Positions 30,657-40,454 are shown, counted from the first letter of the stretch. The stretch: DNA of 62,151 nt from an uncultured Prevotella sp. (GCA_905235835.1 CAJONQ010000025.1:1-62151), one strand, 5' to 3'. Notes: generated from the letters alone by a model not told the origin. Numbers and translations: made by a program.

Positions 30657-31940
30657 ATGGAAAAGAAATTACGTCCCGGCTCACTTTGTGTACAGGCCGG
30701 TTACAAGGCGAAGAATGGAGAACCCATTGAGTTGCCGATCATTCAGAGTACGACATTTAAGTATGATGACTCTGACGAGATGGCTCAACTGTTTGACTTG
30801 AAGAAGGAGGGGTATTTCTATACCCGTCTGCAAAACCCCACTAACGATGCGGTGGCTGCCAAGATTGCCGCATTAGAGGGAGGCGTGGGCTGTGTGCTGA
30901 CCTCCTCCGGACAGGCAGCCAACTTCTACGCCGTGTTTAATATCTGTGAGGCTGGCGACCATATCGTCACGTCCAACGAGATCTACGGAGGCACCTTCAA
31001 CCTCTTCGGTGTGACGCTGAAGAAACTGGGTATCGAGTGTACGTTCGTTTCGCCTGAGGCGAGTGACGAGGAGATACAGGCTGCCTTCCGTCCGAATACC
31101 AAGGCATTGTTTGGCGAGACGATCTCCAACCCCGGTTGTGCCGTCTTGGACATCGAGCGGTTTGCCCGTATTGCCCATCAGAACGGAGTACCCCTGATTG
31201 TCGACAACACGTTTGCGACACCAATCAACTGTCGTCCTTTTGAGTGGGGTGCTGACATCGTGACCCACTCCACCACGAAATATATGGACGGTCTTGCCAC
31301 ACAGGTAGGCGGTGCCGTCGTGGACAGTGGTAACTTCGACTGGATGAAATATGCAGAGAAGTTCCCCGGACTATGTACCCCTGATGAGTCGTACCACGGA
31401 CTGACCTACGTGAAGGCGTTCGGCAAGATGGGATATACCACCAAACTGGTGGCCCAGCTGATGCGTGACTTAGGTAGTATCCCCGCTCCCCAGAACTCCT
31501 TCCTGCTGAACATGGGACTGCAGACACTCCACCTGCGTATGGCACAGCATTGCAAGAACGCCCAGCGCATCGCCGAGTTCCTGCACGACTGCCCCAAGGT
31601 GGCTTGGGTACACTACTGCGGACTGAAAGACGATGCCAACTACGAGCGTGGACAGAAATACCTGCCGAACGGTTCGTGTGGCGTCATCGCCTTCGGACTG
31701 AAGGGCGACCGTGAGACCGCCATCAAATGGATGGACTCGCTGGAGATGATCAATATCGTCACCCATGTCGCCGATGCCCGTACCTGTGTGCTGCACCCGG
31801 CAAGTCATACCCACCGCCAGCTCAGTGACGAGCAGTTGCGTGAGGCAGGTGTGGCTCCCGACCTGATCCGTCTGTCTGTCGGCATCGAGGAGGTGGAGGA
31901 CATTCTCGACGACATCCAACAGGCGTTGGACCGCATATAA
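30657..31940 (+). CDS. metY: O-acetylhomoserine sulfhydrylase (PLP-dependent)
   Basis: This 427-aa cytosolic enzyme belongs to the Cys/Met metabolism PLP family. The PLP-binding lysine is K208 in THSTTKYMDG, and the phosphate loop is LTSSGQAANFY at 81-91. YTRLQNPTNDAV (55-66) and NTFATPINCRPFEWGAD (184-200) are typical. Length and the insert at about 215-250 fit MetY, which makes homocysteine from O-acetylhomoserine and sulfide, better than cystathionine gamma-synthase (about 380 aa). It stands in an operon with a UDG-family gene and a DASS transporter. Confidence 0.9.
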   Translation: MEKKLRPGSLCVQAGYKAKNGEPIELPIIQSTTFKYDDSDEMAQLFDLKKEGYFYTRLQNPTNDAVAAKIAALEGGVGCVLTSSGQAANFYAVFNICEAGDHIVTSNEIYGGTFNLFGVTLKKLGIECTFVSPEASDEEIQAAFRPNTKALFGETISNPGCAVLDIERFARIAHQNGVPLIVDNTFATPINCRPFEWGADIVTHSTTKYMDGLATQVGGAVVDSGNFDWMKYAEKFPGLCTPDESYHGLTYVKAFGKMGYTTKLVAQLMRDLGSIPAPQNSFLLNMGLQTLHLRMAQHCKNAQRIAEFLHDCPKVAWVHYCGLKDDANYERGQKYLPNGSCGVIAFGLKGDRETAIKWMDSLEMINIVTHVADARTCVLHPASHTHRQLSDEQLREAGVAPDLIRLSVGIEEVEDILDDIQQALDRI

Positions 31941-31973
31941 ATCATAATCAACCATATTAATAATTAAAAAAGT

Positions 31974-33479
31974 ATGTTTCACATTTACAAAGGCTATGAA
32001 CTTGTGGAGGCTTACCACAAGATGCGCATGGCAAGAAGGTTTCACCCCAGTGAGGGATTCAGGAAAACCACCCAGGCTATTATCGTTCTCATCGTGACGC
32101 TCCTCCTCTGGAATATGCCGTCGGCATGGTTCGGCATCGAGGGACTGACCGTCGTACAACAGCGTATCATCGCTATCTTCGCTTTCGCCACACTGATGTG
32201 GATCCTGGAGGTCGTCTCCTCATGGGCTACCTCCGTGGCGATTATCGGACTGATGCTGCTCTTCGCCTCGGACAGTGGTATCAAATGGATGTGTAACCCT
32301 GACGAGGTGGGTACCCTACTCTCCTACAAGTCGGTGATGGCGACCTTCGCCGACCCTGTCATCATGTTGTTTATCGGTGGCTTTATCCTTGCCATCGCAG
32401 CGACGAAGACAGGACTGGACGCCCAACTGGCAAAGGTGCTACTCATACCGTTCGGCAACAAGAGTGACAACGTGCTGTTAGGCTTCATCCTCATCACAGG
32501 TCTCTTCTCGATGTTCGTGTCTAACACTGCGACAGCGGCAATGATGCTGACTTTCCTGACTCCTGTGTTCCGTCAGTTACCCCCAGAGGGTAAGGGACGT
32601 ATCGCCATGGCACTGTCGATACCCGTCGCCGCTAACCTCGGCGGTATGGGAACGCCCATCGGTACACCTCCTAACACTATCGCCCTGAAATACCTCAACG
32701 ACCCAGAGGGGCTGAACATGGGCTTAGGCTTTGGTGAGTGGATGATGTTCATGACCCCACTGGTCATCATCCTCCTGTTCCTTGGCTGGTACCTGTTGAA
32801 GACGCTCTTCCCCTTCAGTCAGAAGACGGTAGAGCTGGAGATCGAGGGTGAGATGAAGAAAGACAGTCATACCTATATCGTCATCGTGACGTTCTTTGTG
32901 ACGGTAGCGTTATGGTTGCTGGATTCCGTGACAGGTATCAACTCCTATACGGTGGCACTCATCCCGTTTGTCATCTTCGCCCTGACAGGTGTGATTACGA
33001 AGCGTGACCTGGAGCAGATCAACTGGAGTGTCATCTGGATGGTGGCTGGCGGTTTCGCCCTCGGCTACGGACTGAACGCCTCCGGGCTTGCCGCCAATGC
33101 GGTGAAGAGTATTCCCTTCGGCGGCTTCTCTCCCCTGCTCATCCTGCTGCTGGGCGGTCTGATCTGCTATATCCTCTCTAACTTCATCAGCAACTCAGCG
33201 ACTGCCGCTCTGCTGATGCCTATCCTTGCCGTGGTCTGTGCGGCTATGGGTGACAAACTGGAGGCGATTGGCGGAACACCTACCGTCCTGATTGGTGTCG
33301 CCATTGCGGCTTCGAGTGCGATGGTACTGCCTATCTCTACCCCACCGAATGCCCTCGCCTATGCCACCAACCTGGTACAGCAGAAGGACATGTCGAAGAT
33401 AGGACTCATCATGGGTATCATCAGCATGGTATTAGGTTACGTCCTGCTCTATTTCTTGGGAACGTCACACGTATTGTAA
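31974..33479 (+). CDS. DASS/SLC13-type sodium-coupled anion transporter
   Basis: This 501-aa inner-membrane protein has about 11 helices. The two repeated SNT-type substrate and sodium sites are visible: SMFVSNTATAAMMLTFL in the first half and ILSNFISNSATAALLMPIL in the second, plus the GTPPNTIAL and STPPNALAY turns. Family members import dicarboxylates or, in some branches, sulfate. Next to metY, sulfate is conceivable, but dicarboxylate transport is the more common role. It starts 34 bases after the metY stop and probably belongs to the same transcript. Confidence 0.85.
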   Translation: MFHIYKGYELVEAYHKMRMARRFHPSEGFRKTTQAIIVLIVTLLLWNMPSAWFGIEGLTVVQQRIIAIFAFATLMWILEVVSSWATSVAIIGLMLLFASDSGIKWMCNPDEVGTLLSYKSVMATFADPVIMLFIGGFILAIAATKTGLDAQLAKVLLIPFGNKSDNVLLGFILITGLFSMFVSNTATAAMMLTFLTPVFRQLPPEGKGRIAMALSIPVAANLGGMGTPIGTPPNTIALKYLNDPEGLNMGLGFGEWMMFMTPLVIILLFLGWYLLKTLFPFSQKTVELEIEGEMKKDSHTYIVIVTFFVTVALWLLDSVTGINSYTVALIPFVIFALTGVITKRDLEQINWSVIWMVAGGFALGYGLNASGLAANAVKSIPFGGFSPLLILLLGGLICYILSNFISNSATAALLMPILAVVCAAMGDKLEAIGGTPTVLIGVAIAASSAMVLPISTPPNALAYATNLVQQKDMSKIGLIMGIISMVLGYVLLYFLGTSHVL

Positions 33480-33520
33480 CCCGAGAATTAACAAATTGTA
33501 AACTTTAAACTAAAATAATA

Positions 33521-33561
33521 GGGAATTTTCTTGGCGACTTCAAGGAAATTCCCTATATTTG
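33521..33561 (+). promoter_or_regulatory. gdhA promoter overlapped by a long imperfect palindrome
   Basis: CTTG (33530-33533), 20 bases, TATATTTG (33554-33561) form a consensus promoter. GGGAATTTTCTTG (33521-33533) pairs with CAAGGAAATTCCC (33541-33553) with one mismatch, so the palindrome covers the -33 element and fills the spacer up to the -7 box. No T run follows. It is well placed for a repressor or for control by a nitrogen-responsive regulator. Confidence 0.65.
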
Positions 33562-33610
33562 CATTACCAATATAACAAAATGTCAGTTTAACAATAAAAA
33601 CCTTAAAGCT

Positions 33611-34948
33611 ATGAACGTAGAGAAAATCATGCAGGATCTGGAGAAGAAGCATCCTGGCGAAGTAGAGTATTTACAGGCTGTCCGTGAGGTTCTTGAGTCT
33701 ATCAAGGACGTGTACAACCAGCACCCCGAGTTTGAGAAGGCTAAGATTGTGGAGCGCATCGTGGAGCCGGAGCGCATCATCACCTTCCGTGTACCCTGGG
33801 TGGACGACAAGGGCGAGGTACAGGTGAACATCGGCTATCGTGTGCAGTTCAACAGTGCCATCGGTCCGTATAAGGGAGGCTTACGTTTCCACTCCTCTGT
33901 CAACCTGAGCATCCTGAAGTTCCTCGGTTTCGAGCAGACCTTCAAGAATGCGTTGACAACCCTGCCGATGGGCGGTGGCAAGGGAGGTAGTGACTTCTCA
34001 CCCCGTGGCAAGAGCGATGCGGAGATCATGCGCTTCTGTCAGGCTTTCATGTGTGAGTTATATAAGGTGATCGGTCCGGATGTCGACGTACCTGCCGGTG
34101 ACATCGGTGTGGGTGGTCGTGAGATCGGCTACCTCTTCGGGATGTATAAGAAACTGACCAGTCAGTTCCATGGTGCTACCCTGACGGGCAAGGGGCTGGA
34201 ATGGGGCGGCTCTATCCTGCGCCCGGAGGCTACAGGCTATGGCGCCCTGTATTTCGTTCACCAGATGATGGAGACGCACGGACTGGACATCAAGGGAAAG
34301 ACCGTCGCCCTCTCTGGTTTCGGCAATGTCGCATGGGGTGCCGCCAAGAAGGCTACTGAGTTAGGTGCCAAGGTGATCACCATCAGTGGTCCTGACGGTT
34401 ATATCTACGACCCTGCCGGTCTTGACGACGAGAAGATAGAGTACCTGTTGGAGCTGCGTGCCTCCGGCAATGATGTCTGCGAGCCTTACGCCGAGGAGTT
34501 CCCTGGCAGTCAGTTCTTCGAGGGCAAGAAACCATGGGAGCAGAAAGCGGATATCTATCTGCCATGTGCCACGCAGAACGAGTTGGACGGCGAGGATGCT
34601 GATAAGATTCTTGCCAACAAACCGTTATGTGTCGCTGAGGTCAGCAATATGGGATGCACTGCCGAGGCTGTCAATAAGTTCATTGCCGCCGGTCAGTTGT
34701 TTGCTCCTGGCAAGGCAGTGAATGCAGGAGGTGTCGCTACCTCTGGCTTGGAGATGACACAGAACTCGATGCGTATCGCATGGACGGGCGAGGAGGTCGA
34801 CCAGAAACTGCATCAGATCATGTCGGGCATCCATAACCAGTGTGTGAAATACGGTAAGGAGGGCAACTACGTCAACTACGTGAAGGGTGCTAATGTGGCA
34901 GGTTTCATGAAGGTGGCAAAGGCGATGCTCGCACAGGGTATCGTATAG
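33611..34948 (+). CDS. gdhA: Glutamate dehydrogenase, NADP-type
   Basis: This 445-aa hexameric enzyme makes glutamate from 2-oxoglutarate and ammonia. Substrate site: GGLRFHSSVN and the catalytic lysine in PMGGGKGGSDFSPRGKSDAE. The dinucleotide fold is GFGNVAWGAAKKATELGAKV with an ISGPDG continuation instead of an acidic residue after beta2, fitting NADP(H). Length is that of the bacterial NADP class. Single gene with its own palindromic promoter and its own terminator; in Prevotella this enzyme is a main route of ammonia assimilation. Confidence 0.96.
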   Translation: MNVEKIMQDLEKKHPGEVEYLQAVREVLESIKDVYNQHPEFEKAKIVERIVEPERIITFRVPWVDDKGEVQVNIGYRVQFNSAIGPYKGGLRFHSSVNLSILKFLGFEQTFKNALTTLPMGGGKGGSDFSPRGKSDAEIMRFCQAFMCELYKVIGPDVDVPAGDIGVGGREIGYLFGMYKKLTSQFHGATLTGKGLEWGGSILRPEATGYGALYFVHQMMETHGLDIKGKTVALSGFGNVAWGAAKKATELGAKVITISGPDGYIYDPAGLDDEKIEYLLELRASGNDVCEPYAEEFPGSQFFEGKKPWEQKADIYLPCATQNELDGEDADKILANKPLCVAEVSNMGCTAEAVNKFIAAGQLFAPGKAVNAGGVATSGLEMTQNSMRIAWTGEEVDQKLHQIMSGIHNQCVKYGKEGNYVNYVKGANVAGFMKVAKAMLAQGIV

Positions 34949-34950
34949 AG

Positions 34951-35030
34951 AAGGTGCCGCCTTCGACCCCCGAAGGCGGCACATCCTCACCCCGAAGGCG
35001 GCACATCCTCCCCTTGAAGGCGGCACCTTC
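34951..35030. repeat. 22-base-period tandem repeats with hairpin after gdhA
   Basis: CCGAAGGCGGCACATCCTC occurs at 34970-34988 and again at 34992-35010 (period 22), followed by a degenerate third copy at 35014-35030. The inverted form GTGCCGCCTTCG at 34954-34965 can pair with any of the three copies, the nearest giving a 12-bp perfect stem (34971-34982). Alternative hairpins are therefore possible in the gdhA 3' end. Confidence 0.8.
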
Positions 35031-35035
35031 GTAAG

Positions 35036-35059
35036 ACGAAGCTACGGGCTTCGTTTTTT
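35036..35059 (+). terminator. Terminator of gdhA
   Basis: ACGAAGC (35036-35042) pairs with GCTTCGT (35048-35054) and is followed by TTTTTT. It also lies 6 bases from the stop of the convergent lipoprotein gene. Confidence 0.8.
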
Positions 35060-35064
35060 ATATA

Positions 35065-35898
35065 CTATTTCCTTCTCGTCACGATCAGCAGGTCGTGGGT
35101 ACCTGTATCAACACTCCGATTATTGACGAGGACACCCACCTGTATCTTTGTCGTACCATCCTTCAACTTCTTGTCGGCAAGGATGGTGGCGGTATAGCGC
35201 ACACCACTGTTGGGGGCGATACTCTCCACATGGAGATTGGGTGAGATATGGATATTCTTATTACCTGTCACGTCATTAACCATCGGCTGTACGTCATAGA
35301 GGGTATGACGGGTGAAGTTCATGATTTCGAAAGTGATCTGACACTGCTCACCAGCCTTCAGAATACCGTCCTGATCCTGGTCGATGAAGCGGGCGTTACG
35401 GATGATGACACGCTCTTGCTTCTCAGCTTCCATACGCTCCAGTTGACTGAGCGACACGGAGGGATTGTCGGAGGCTGTCTGGGTGGGATGCTGTACGGGA
35501 CGATCACTCTTAGGTCCGGCAATACCGATGTCGATACGGTCGTCACCACTGTTGGTGGCATCAAATCCGCTGTCGCTATGCTGACTGCTCTGCTGATAAC
35601 CACCTTGCTGGTAGTCATACTGACGCTCACGCTCCTCCATACGACGGTGGTAGCCCTCGATCTCCTCCTGACGCTTCTGGTCAGCGGCAGCACCGATAGC
35701 CGCACCAACGGCGGCACCACCAGCCATACCCACAATCGTACCGATATCCCTGCCACGCCAGCCACCAGAGATACCGCCGATAGCAGAACCAAGGACAGCA
35801 CCAATTGTACCACCTGCATAAGCACCTGTACCGGTGTAGGTACCACAGCTGCTCACCATGAAAGCAGCGCCAACCACATATATTCCAATCTTCTTCAT
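35065..35898 (-). CDS. Glycine-zipper lipoprotein
   Basis: This 277-aa protein has a lipoprotein signal (MKKIGIYVVGAAFMVSSC, Cys18). Residues about 20-75 are a glycine zipper (GAYAGGTIGAVLGSAIGGISGG...IGTIVGMAGGAAVGAAIGAAADQ), which can insert into or associate with a membrane. A Gln/Tyr-rich linker (about 85-125) leads to a C-terminal Ig/Fn-like domain (about 155-277: LKAGEQCQITFEIMNFTRHTLYDVQP...). The role may be envelope integrity. Own promoter at 35925-35955. No enzymatic motif. Confidence 0.75.
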   Translation of the reverse strand: MKKIGIYVVGAAFMVSSCGTYTGTGAYAGGTIGAVLGSAIGGISGGWRGRDIGTIVGMAGGAAVGAAIGAAADQKRQEEIEGYHRRMEERERQYDYQQGGYQQSSQHSDSGFDATNSGDDRIDIGIAGPKSDRPVQHPTQTASDNPSVSLSQLERMEAEKQERVIIRNARFIDQDQDGILKAGEQCQITFEIMNFTRHTLYDVQPMVNDVTGNKNIHISPNLHVESIAPNSGVRYTATILADKKLKDGTTKIQVGVLVNNRSVDTGTHDLLIVTRRK

Positions 35899-35924
35899 AT
35901 CGCTTCTGTTTAAAGTTCTCGATG

Positions 35925-35955
35925 CAAAGATACAAAGTTTCCGCTAACTGACAAG
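35925..35955 (-). promoter_or_regulatory. Promoter of the glycine-zipper lipoprotein
   Basis: Leftward CTTG (plus CAAG 35952-35955), 19 bases, TATCTTTG (35925-35932). Start codon about 27 bases downstream. Confidence 0.7.
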
Positions 35956-36203
35956 GGGTATTTCCCGAAAATCGTTTAGGGGATTCCCTAATTTGAACGG
36001 AGGGAGAAGAGGAAACATTAACGGCAGGCACCTTGTGGGGGAACCTGCCGTTGTTATACCATTTCCTCGAGGCTAATTATTTATATGTTTATGCAAATGT
36101 AGGACTTTTTCCCATTTATTTCCCTCCCATATTCACAAAAACTATTCTCATAATCACAAAATCTTCTTTATGGGCGAAAACAATAAACTTTTCCGCCCCA
36201 AAA
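35956..36203. other. Divergent intergenic region with palindromes
   Basis: No gene is seen between the lipoprotein and the AraC-type regulator. Structures present: TTAGGGGATTCCCTAA (35976-35991, palindrome with 4-base centre), the hairpin at 36020-36052, and GGGCGAAAA...TTTTCCGCCC (about 36172-36198), an imperfect inverted repeat just ahead of the regulator promoter that might be its own binding site. Confidence 0.45.
36020..36052. promoter_or_regulatory. 9-bp stem hairpin in the divergent region
   Basis: AACGGCAGG (36020-36028) and CCTGCCGTT (36044-36052) are perfect complements. Neither side has a T run, so a terminator role is weak. Possibly an operator or a structured leader element. Confidence 0.4.
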
Positions 36204-36235
36204 CTTGCATATATCGGAAATATGATATAATTTTG
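36204..36235 (+). promoter_or_regulatory. Promoter of the AraC-type regulator gene
   Basis: CTTG (36204-36207), 20 bases, TAATTTTG (36228-36235). The ATG at 36244 would lie within a few bases of the transcription start, a nearly leaderless message. Confidence 0.65.
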
Positions 36236-36243
36236 TTCGTAAT

Positions 36244-37346
36244 ATGATGTATCATCTCATCACATCACTGCCCCTGATAACATGCGCATTGTTCACAGTG
36301 CTCATCTCCTTGGAGTGGAATAACAGGCAACTGCGTGAGCAACGGACACTCTTTGTATTCATGTTCATGGCGACTGTGCTCTATTTGGGGCATTATGTCT
36401 TCTTCAACCATGCTGTCCACCTTATCCCATTCATGGATGTGGTATATGTGACGGCAAACCTTTCCGTCTTTCCGCTATACCTTTTTTATATTACAAGGCT
36501 GACCACACGATGGAGGGAATGGTATGGATGTGGACTGCTGCCCGCTGTCCTTGGAGCCGTCACCACCAGTATCGCATACGGTATGATGACGGAGGAGGAG
36601 ACATCCCTTTTCATTGAACGTTATCTCTACCAAGACCAGACGGAAGGACTGGCAGGTCCTTGCTACAAGCATGGATACATATCATCTGTAAGATCATTTT
36701 CGCTATTGAGGTGATAGGAACCATCGTCTATGGCATACGAATGATCCGCAGGTACGACACCGCCGTCAACCAGTTTTATGCGGACACAGAGGATAAGTCG
36801 ATGCATAACATCCAGTCGGTGCTCTACCTGATAGTGGTAACCTCTGTGATGTCATTTGTGGCTAATGCCGTCGGGCGCTATCGCTTCACGGACTCCAGTT
36901 TCTTGCTCGCCTTTCCGTCCATCACTTTCTCTATCTTGCTCTTCACCATCGGTTATCTGGGTATTCACCGCCATTTCTCCATCGTCGACCTGAAGCATGA
37001 CAGAGGCATCATGAATGACGAGGAACAACAAGAAACAAACCCTGACAAAACACTGACAGAGCGCATCGTGGAGGTCGTCGGGAAGGAGAAGATATACCTG
37101 CAACCTGACTTGAAGCTGGAGGACTTGGCACGGATGATGAATACAAACCGTACCTATATCTACCAGGCTATTAACCAACAGATGGGTATTACCTTCAACG
37201 AGTTCATCAACCGCCAACGTATCGCCTATGCGGAACAGTTGATGAATGACAATCCTACCCTGTCGGCAAATGATGTCGCCATCCAGTCTGGTTTCGCCTC
37301 TATTAGCTCATTCTACCGGAACCTGAAGAAATACAGGAAGGCATAA
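36244..37346 (+). pseudogene. Membrane-bound AraC-family regulator split by a one-base frameshift
   Basis: Frame 1 (36244-36714) encodes four to five hydrophobic helices. A second frame, entered at about 36660, encodes further helices (IHIICKIIFAIEVIGTIVYGI, SVLYLIVVTSVMSFVANAVG, LAFPSITFSILLFTIGYLGI) and a complete AraC DNA-binding domain at the end (LKLEDLARMMNTNRTYIYQAINQQMGITFNEFINRQRIAYAEQLM...VAIQSGFASISSFYRNLKKY). Adding one T in CCTTGC at about 36658-36663 would restore a single protein of about 367 aa (EGLAGPLLQAWIHII). Either a recent inactivation or a sequencing/assembly error. Intact relatives are seven-TM-like sensors fused to an AraC output domain. The downstream frame could still be translated from an internal start. 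Confidence 0.8.
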
Positions 37347-37367
37347 CACCAAAGAGAAGAATAAAAA

Positions 37368-37398
37368 AGTGGGGCATTGCTTGTCGCAATACCCCACT
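37368..37398 (-). terminator. Terminator of the ribosomal operon
   Basis: AGTGGGGCATTGC (37368-37380) pairs with GCAATACCCCACT (37386-37398) with one mismatch; leftward a TTTTTT run follows (37363-37368). It lies 24 bases beyond the rplQ stop and also between convergent genes. Confidence 0.88.
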
Positions 37399-37421
37399 CT
37401 ATGGTGAGTTTAATCGAAATC

Positions 37422-37964
37422 TTACTCAGCCTTTGCCTCTTCAGCAGGTGCCTCAGCAACAGGTGCTTCCTCTGCCTTAGGAGCCTCCTCAACGGGAGCC
37501 TCTTCAGCCTTTGGAGCCTCCTCTGCAGGAGCCTCAGCCTTAGGAGCTGACTTACGTGAACGACGAGTCTTCTTAGCCTCAGCCTTTGGAGTCTTCAACA
37601 TGTTCTCGTCGAAGTCTACCAACTCAATGAATGCTACGTCAGCACCGTCACCCAGACGAGAACCTAACTTAATCACGCGGGTGTAACCACCGGGGCGGTC
37701 ACCTACCTTCTGTGCAACAACTCCGAAGAGCTCTTTCAGAGCCTCTTTGTTCTGCAGGTAGCTGAATACTACACGACGTGAGTTAGTGCTATCGTCTTTT
37801 GAGCGTGTGATCAGTGGCTCAACATACTTCTTGAGTGCCTTTGCCTTGGCGAGGGTCGTAGTGATTCTTTTGTGCATGATCAGTGAGATAGCCATGTTGG
37901 CAAGCATAGCCTGACGGTGATCTGCAGTACGGCCCAGATGGTTAAATTTCTTTCCGTGTCTCAT
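37422..37964 (-). CDS. rplQ: Ribosomal protein L17 with Ala/Glu/Pro tail
   Basis: Residues 1-118 are a normal L17 ([28 protein letters not shown]-like loop, [25 protein letters not shown]). The last about 50 residues are a low-complexity Ala/Glu/Lys/Pro tail with [19 protein letters not shown] repeats; such tails are known in Bacteroidota L17, and the rest of the protein sits near the exit tunnel of the 50S subunit. Last gene of the operon, 29 bases after rpoA, before a strong terminator. Confidence 0.97.
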   Translation of the reverse strand: MRHGKKFNHLGRTADHRQAMLANMAISLIMHKRITTTLAKAKALKKYVEPLITRSKDDSTNSRRVVFSYLQNKEALKELFGVVAQKVGDRPGGYTRVIKLGSRLGDGADVAFIELVDFDENMLKTPKAEAKKTRRSRKSAPKAEAPAEEAPKAEEAPVEEAPKAEEAPVAEAPAEEAKAE

Positions 37965-37993
37965 TTTTCGTTTTTCTTTTCACAGGTGAGTGC

Positions 37994-38980
37994 TTACTCC
38001 CTGTCTAATTTATACTTTGTAATATCGGTTCCAAACGACAGATTCAGACTCTCGAGCAAATCATCAAGCTCAGTGAGCGATTTCTTACCGAAGTTGCGGA
38101 ACTTCAGGAGATCCGTCTTGTTGTACTGTACGAGATCACCAAGGGTCTCTACATCGGCTGCCTTCAGACAGTTGAGGGCACGAACAGAGAGGTTCATGTC
38201 TACCAACTTGGTCTTCAGCAACTGACGCATGTGCAGTACCTCCTCATCAAACTCCTGGTTGCCCTCGGTATCATTGTTCTCGAGGGTGATCTTCTCGTCA
38301 GAGAAGAGCATGAAGTGATAGATAAGGATCTTGGCGGCTTCCTTCAGCGCGTCTTTCGGGTGAATGGAACCATCCGTCGTAACTTCAATCACCAGCTTGT
38401 CATAGTCGGTCTTCTGCTCAACACGATATGGCTCTACTGAGTACTTCACGTTACGAATCGGGGTGTAAATTGAGTCGATTGCTATTACATTCACATCGGT
38501 GCAGAACTCACGGTTCTCGTCTGCGGGAACATAGCCGCGACCTTTGTTAATAGTAAGATCAATCTGCATCGAAGCTTTGGAATCTAAATGACAAATCACC
38601 AAATCGGGATTTAACACTTCAAATCCAGTCAGATACTTGCCTATATCACCGGCTTTAAACTCGGTAGAATTCTCGATAGAGACTTTTTCGTTCTCGAATT
38701 CTTCCACTACTTGCTTGAACCGAACTTGCTTCAGGTTCAAGATAATGTTGGTCACGTCTTCCTTAACACCAGGTACTGAAGAGAACTCATGCTCTACACC
38801 ACTGATACGAATGGTGTTGATGGCATAGCCCTCGAGTGATGAAAGAAGAATGCGGCGCAAGGCGTTACCAATGGTTACACCAAAGCCTGGCTCAAGAGGA
38901 CGAAATTCGAACTTGCCGAACTTGTCATCAGCCTCCAACATTACGACTTTATCAGGTTTTTGAAATGCTAATATCGCCAT
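37994..38980 (-). CDS. rpoA: RNA polymerase alpha subunit
   Basis: This 328-aa protein has an N-terminal dimerisation domain ([31 protein letters not shown]) and a C-terminal DNA- and activator-binding domain ([41 protein letters not shown]). Length is usual. It lies between rpsD and rplQ as in the alpha operon of most bacteria. Confidence 0.98.
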   Translation of the reverse strand: MAILAFQKPDKVVMLEADDKFGKFEFRPLEPGFGVTIGNALRRILLSSLEGYAINTIRISGVEHEFSSVPGVKEDVTNIILNLKQVRFKQVVEEFENEKVSIENSTEFKAGDIGKYLTGFEVLNPDLVICHLDSKASMQIDLTINKGRGYVPADENREFCTDVNVIAIDSIYTPIRNVKYSVEPYRVEQKTDYDKLVIEVTTDGSIHPKDALKEAAKILIYHFMLFSDEKITLENNDTEGNQEFDEEVLHMRQLLKTKLVDMNLSVRALNCLKAADVETLGDLVQYNKTDLLKFRNFGKKSLTELDDLLESLNLSFGTDITKYKLDRE

Positions 38981-38991
38981 TAATTTAATGA

Positions 38992-39597
38992 TTATTTAGA
39001 GTACAACTCAACGATTAACTGCTCCTTAATATTCTCGGGAATGTCAGCACGCTCCGGCTTGTGCAGGAACTTACCACTCTTGGTCTGCTCGTCCCACTCA
39101 ATCCAAGGATACTTGCTGTGGTTGAAACCTGCGAGGGCTGCAACAATAACCTCCAAAGACTTTGACTTCTCACGTACACCAACAATCATGCCGGGCTTAA
39201 CGGAGAAAGAGGGAATGTTGACAACAGCACCGTCGACAGTGATGTGCTTGTGTCCTACCAACTGACGGGCAGCGGCACGTGTGGGAGCAATACCCAGACG
39301 GAACACTACATTGTCGAGACGGCTCTCCAAATTCTGGAGCAGTACCTCACCGGTAATACCCTCAGCCTTGGCTGCCTTTTCAAACATATTACGGAACTGA
39401 CGCTCAAGAACACCATAAGTGTACTTGGCCTTCTGCTTCTCTGCCAGCATGACTGCATACTCCGACTGCTTACGGCGACGGTTGTTGCCATGCTGTCCCG
39501 GGGGGAAGTTCCTGCGGGACAAAACTTTGTCTGCGCCGAAAATGGGCTCACCAAATCGACGTGCAATTTTTGATTTCGGTCCAATATATCTTGCCAT
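38992..39597 (-). CDS. rpsD: Ribosomal protein S4
   Basis: This 201-aa primary 16S-binding protein opens [21 protein letters not shown] and has an S4 RNA-binding domain ([39 protein letters not shown]). The N-terminal zinc cysteines found in some bacteria are absent. In many bacteria S4 represses its own operon; no leader structure was identified here. 11 bases before rpoA. Confidence 0.98.
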   Translation of the reverse strand: MARYIGPKSKIARRFGEPIFGADKVLSRRNFPPGQHGNNRRRKQSEYAVMLAEKQKAKYTYGVLERQFRNMFEKAAKAEGITGEVLLQNLESRLDNVVFRLGIAPTRAAARQLVGHKHITVDGAVVNIPSFSVKPGMIVGVREKSKSLEVIVAALAGFNHSKYPWIEWDEQTKSGKFLHKPERADIPENIKEQLIVELYSK

Positions 39598-39651
39598 AAT
39601 ACTAAAAATATTTCGTTATTTCGATAGGTCGATATCTCGATTACTCGACTA

Positions 39652-40041
39652 TTAAACTCTACGACGCTTTGGAGGACGGCATCCGTTGTGTGGCAGTGGT
39701 GTGGCATCGATGATCTCGATAACCTCTATACCTGCGCCATGCACGGCACGGATAGCTGACTCACGTCCGTTACCTGGTCCCTTTACATAAGCCTTAACCT
39801 TGCGCAAACCAAGATCAAAAGCAACCTTAGCGCAATCCTCTGCTGCCATCTGAGCAGCATATGGAGTGTTCTTCTTAGAACCACGGAAGCCCATCTTACC
39901 AGCTGAAGACCAAGAAATAACCTGACCCTCGTCGTTTGCCAAAGTAACGATGATATTATTAAAAGAACTATGTACGTGAAGCTGACCAAGGGCATTAACC
40001 TTCACGTTTCTCTTCTTTGAAGTGACTGTTTTCTTTGCCAT
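39652..40041 (-). CDS. rpsK: Ribosomal protein S11
   Basis: This 129-aa platform protein of the 30S subunit has the family core [21 protein letters not shown] and ends in [18 protein letters not shown], the conserved tail. It follows rpsM by 32 bases and precedes rpsD by 54 bases. Confidence 0.98.
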   Translation of the reverse strand: MAKKTVTSKKRNVKVNALGQLHVHSSFNNIIVTLANDEGQVISWSSAGKMGFRGSKKNTPYAAQMAAEDCAKVAFDLGLRKVKAYVKGPGNGRESAIRAVHGAGIEVIEIIDATPLPHNGCRPPKRRRV

Positions 40042-40073
40042 AACTCTTAATCTTTAAAGCGTTAAACTACAAA

Positions 40074-40454
40074 TTACTTCGTGGCCTTCTTCTTATTTGC
40101 AACAGTCTTCTTCTTACCCTTACGTGTACGGGCATTGTTCTTGGTACTCTGACCACGAACAGGAAGACCGTGACGATGACGCACACCACGATAGCAACCA
40201 ATATCCATCAGTCGCTTGATATTCAACTGGATCTCACTGCGGAGATCACCTTCTACTTTGAATTCAGCACCGATAATTTCACGGATCTTAGCTGCCTGAT
40301 CATCACTCCATTCGCTGACTTTCAGGTCACGGCTCACGCCGGCCTTGTCCAAAATCTTTGCTGAACTACTTCGACCAATACCATAGATATAGGTCAATGC
40401 GATTTCGCCACGCTTCTCCTGGGGCAAATCTACTCCAACAATTCTTATTGCCAT
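40074..40454 (-). CDS. rpsM: Ribosomal protein S13
   Basis: This 126-aa 30S head protein contacts the P-site tRNA and 50S bridges. The start [27 protein letters not shown] and the tail [22 protein letters not shown] are diagnostic. About 100 bases separate it from rpmJ, the widest gap of the alpha part, and the plus-strand CAAAGGTAC near 40509-40517 reads GTACCTTTG leftward, which might be an internal promoter -7 box. Confidence 0.98.
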   Translation of the reverse strand: MAIRIVGVDLPQEKRGEIALTYIYGIGRSSSAKILDKAGVSRDLKVSEWSDDQAAKIREIIGAEFKVEGDLRSEIQLNIKRLMDIGCYRGVRHRHGLPVRGQSTKNNARTRKGKKKTVANKKKATK

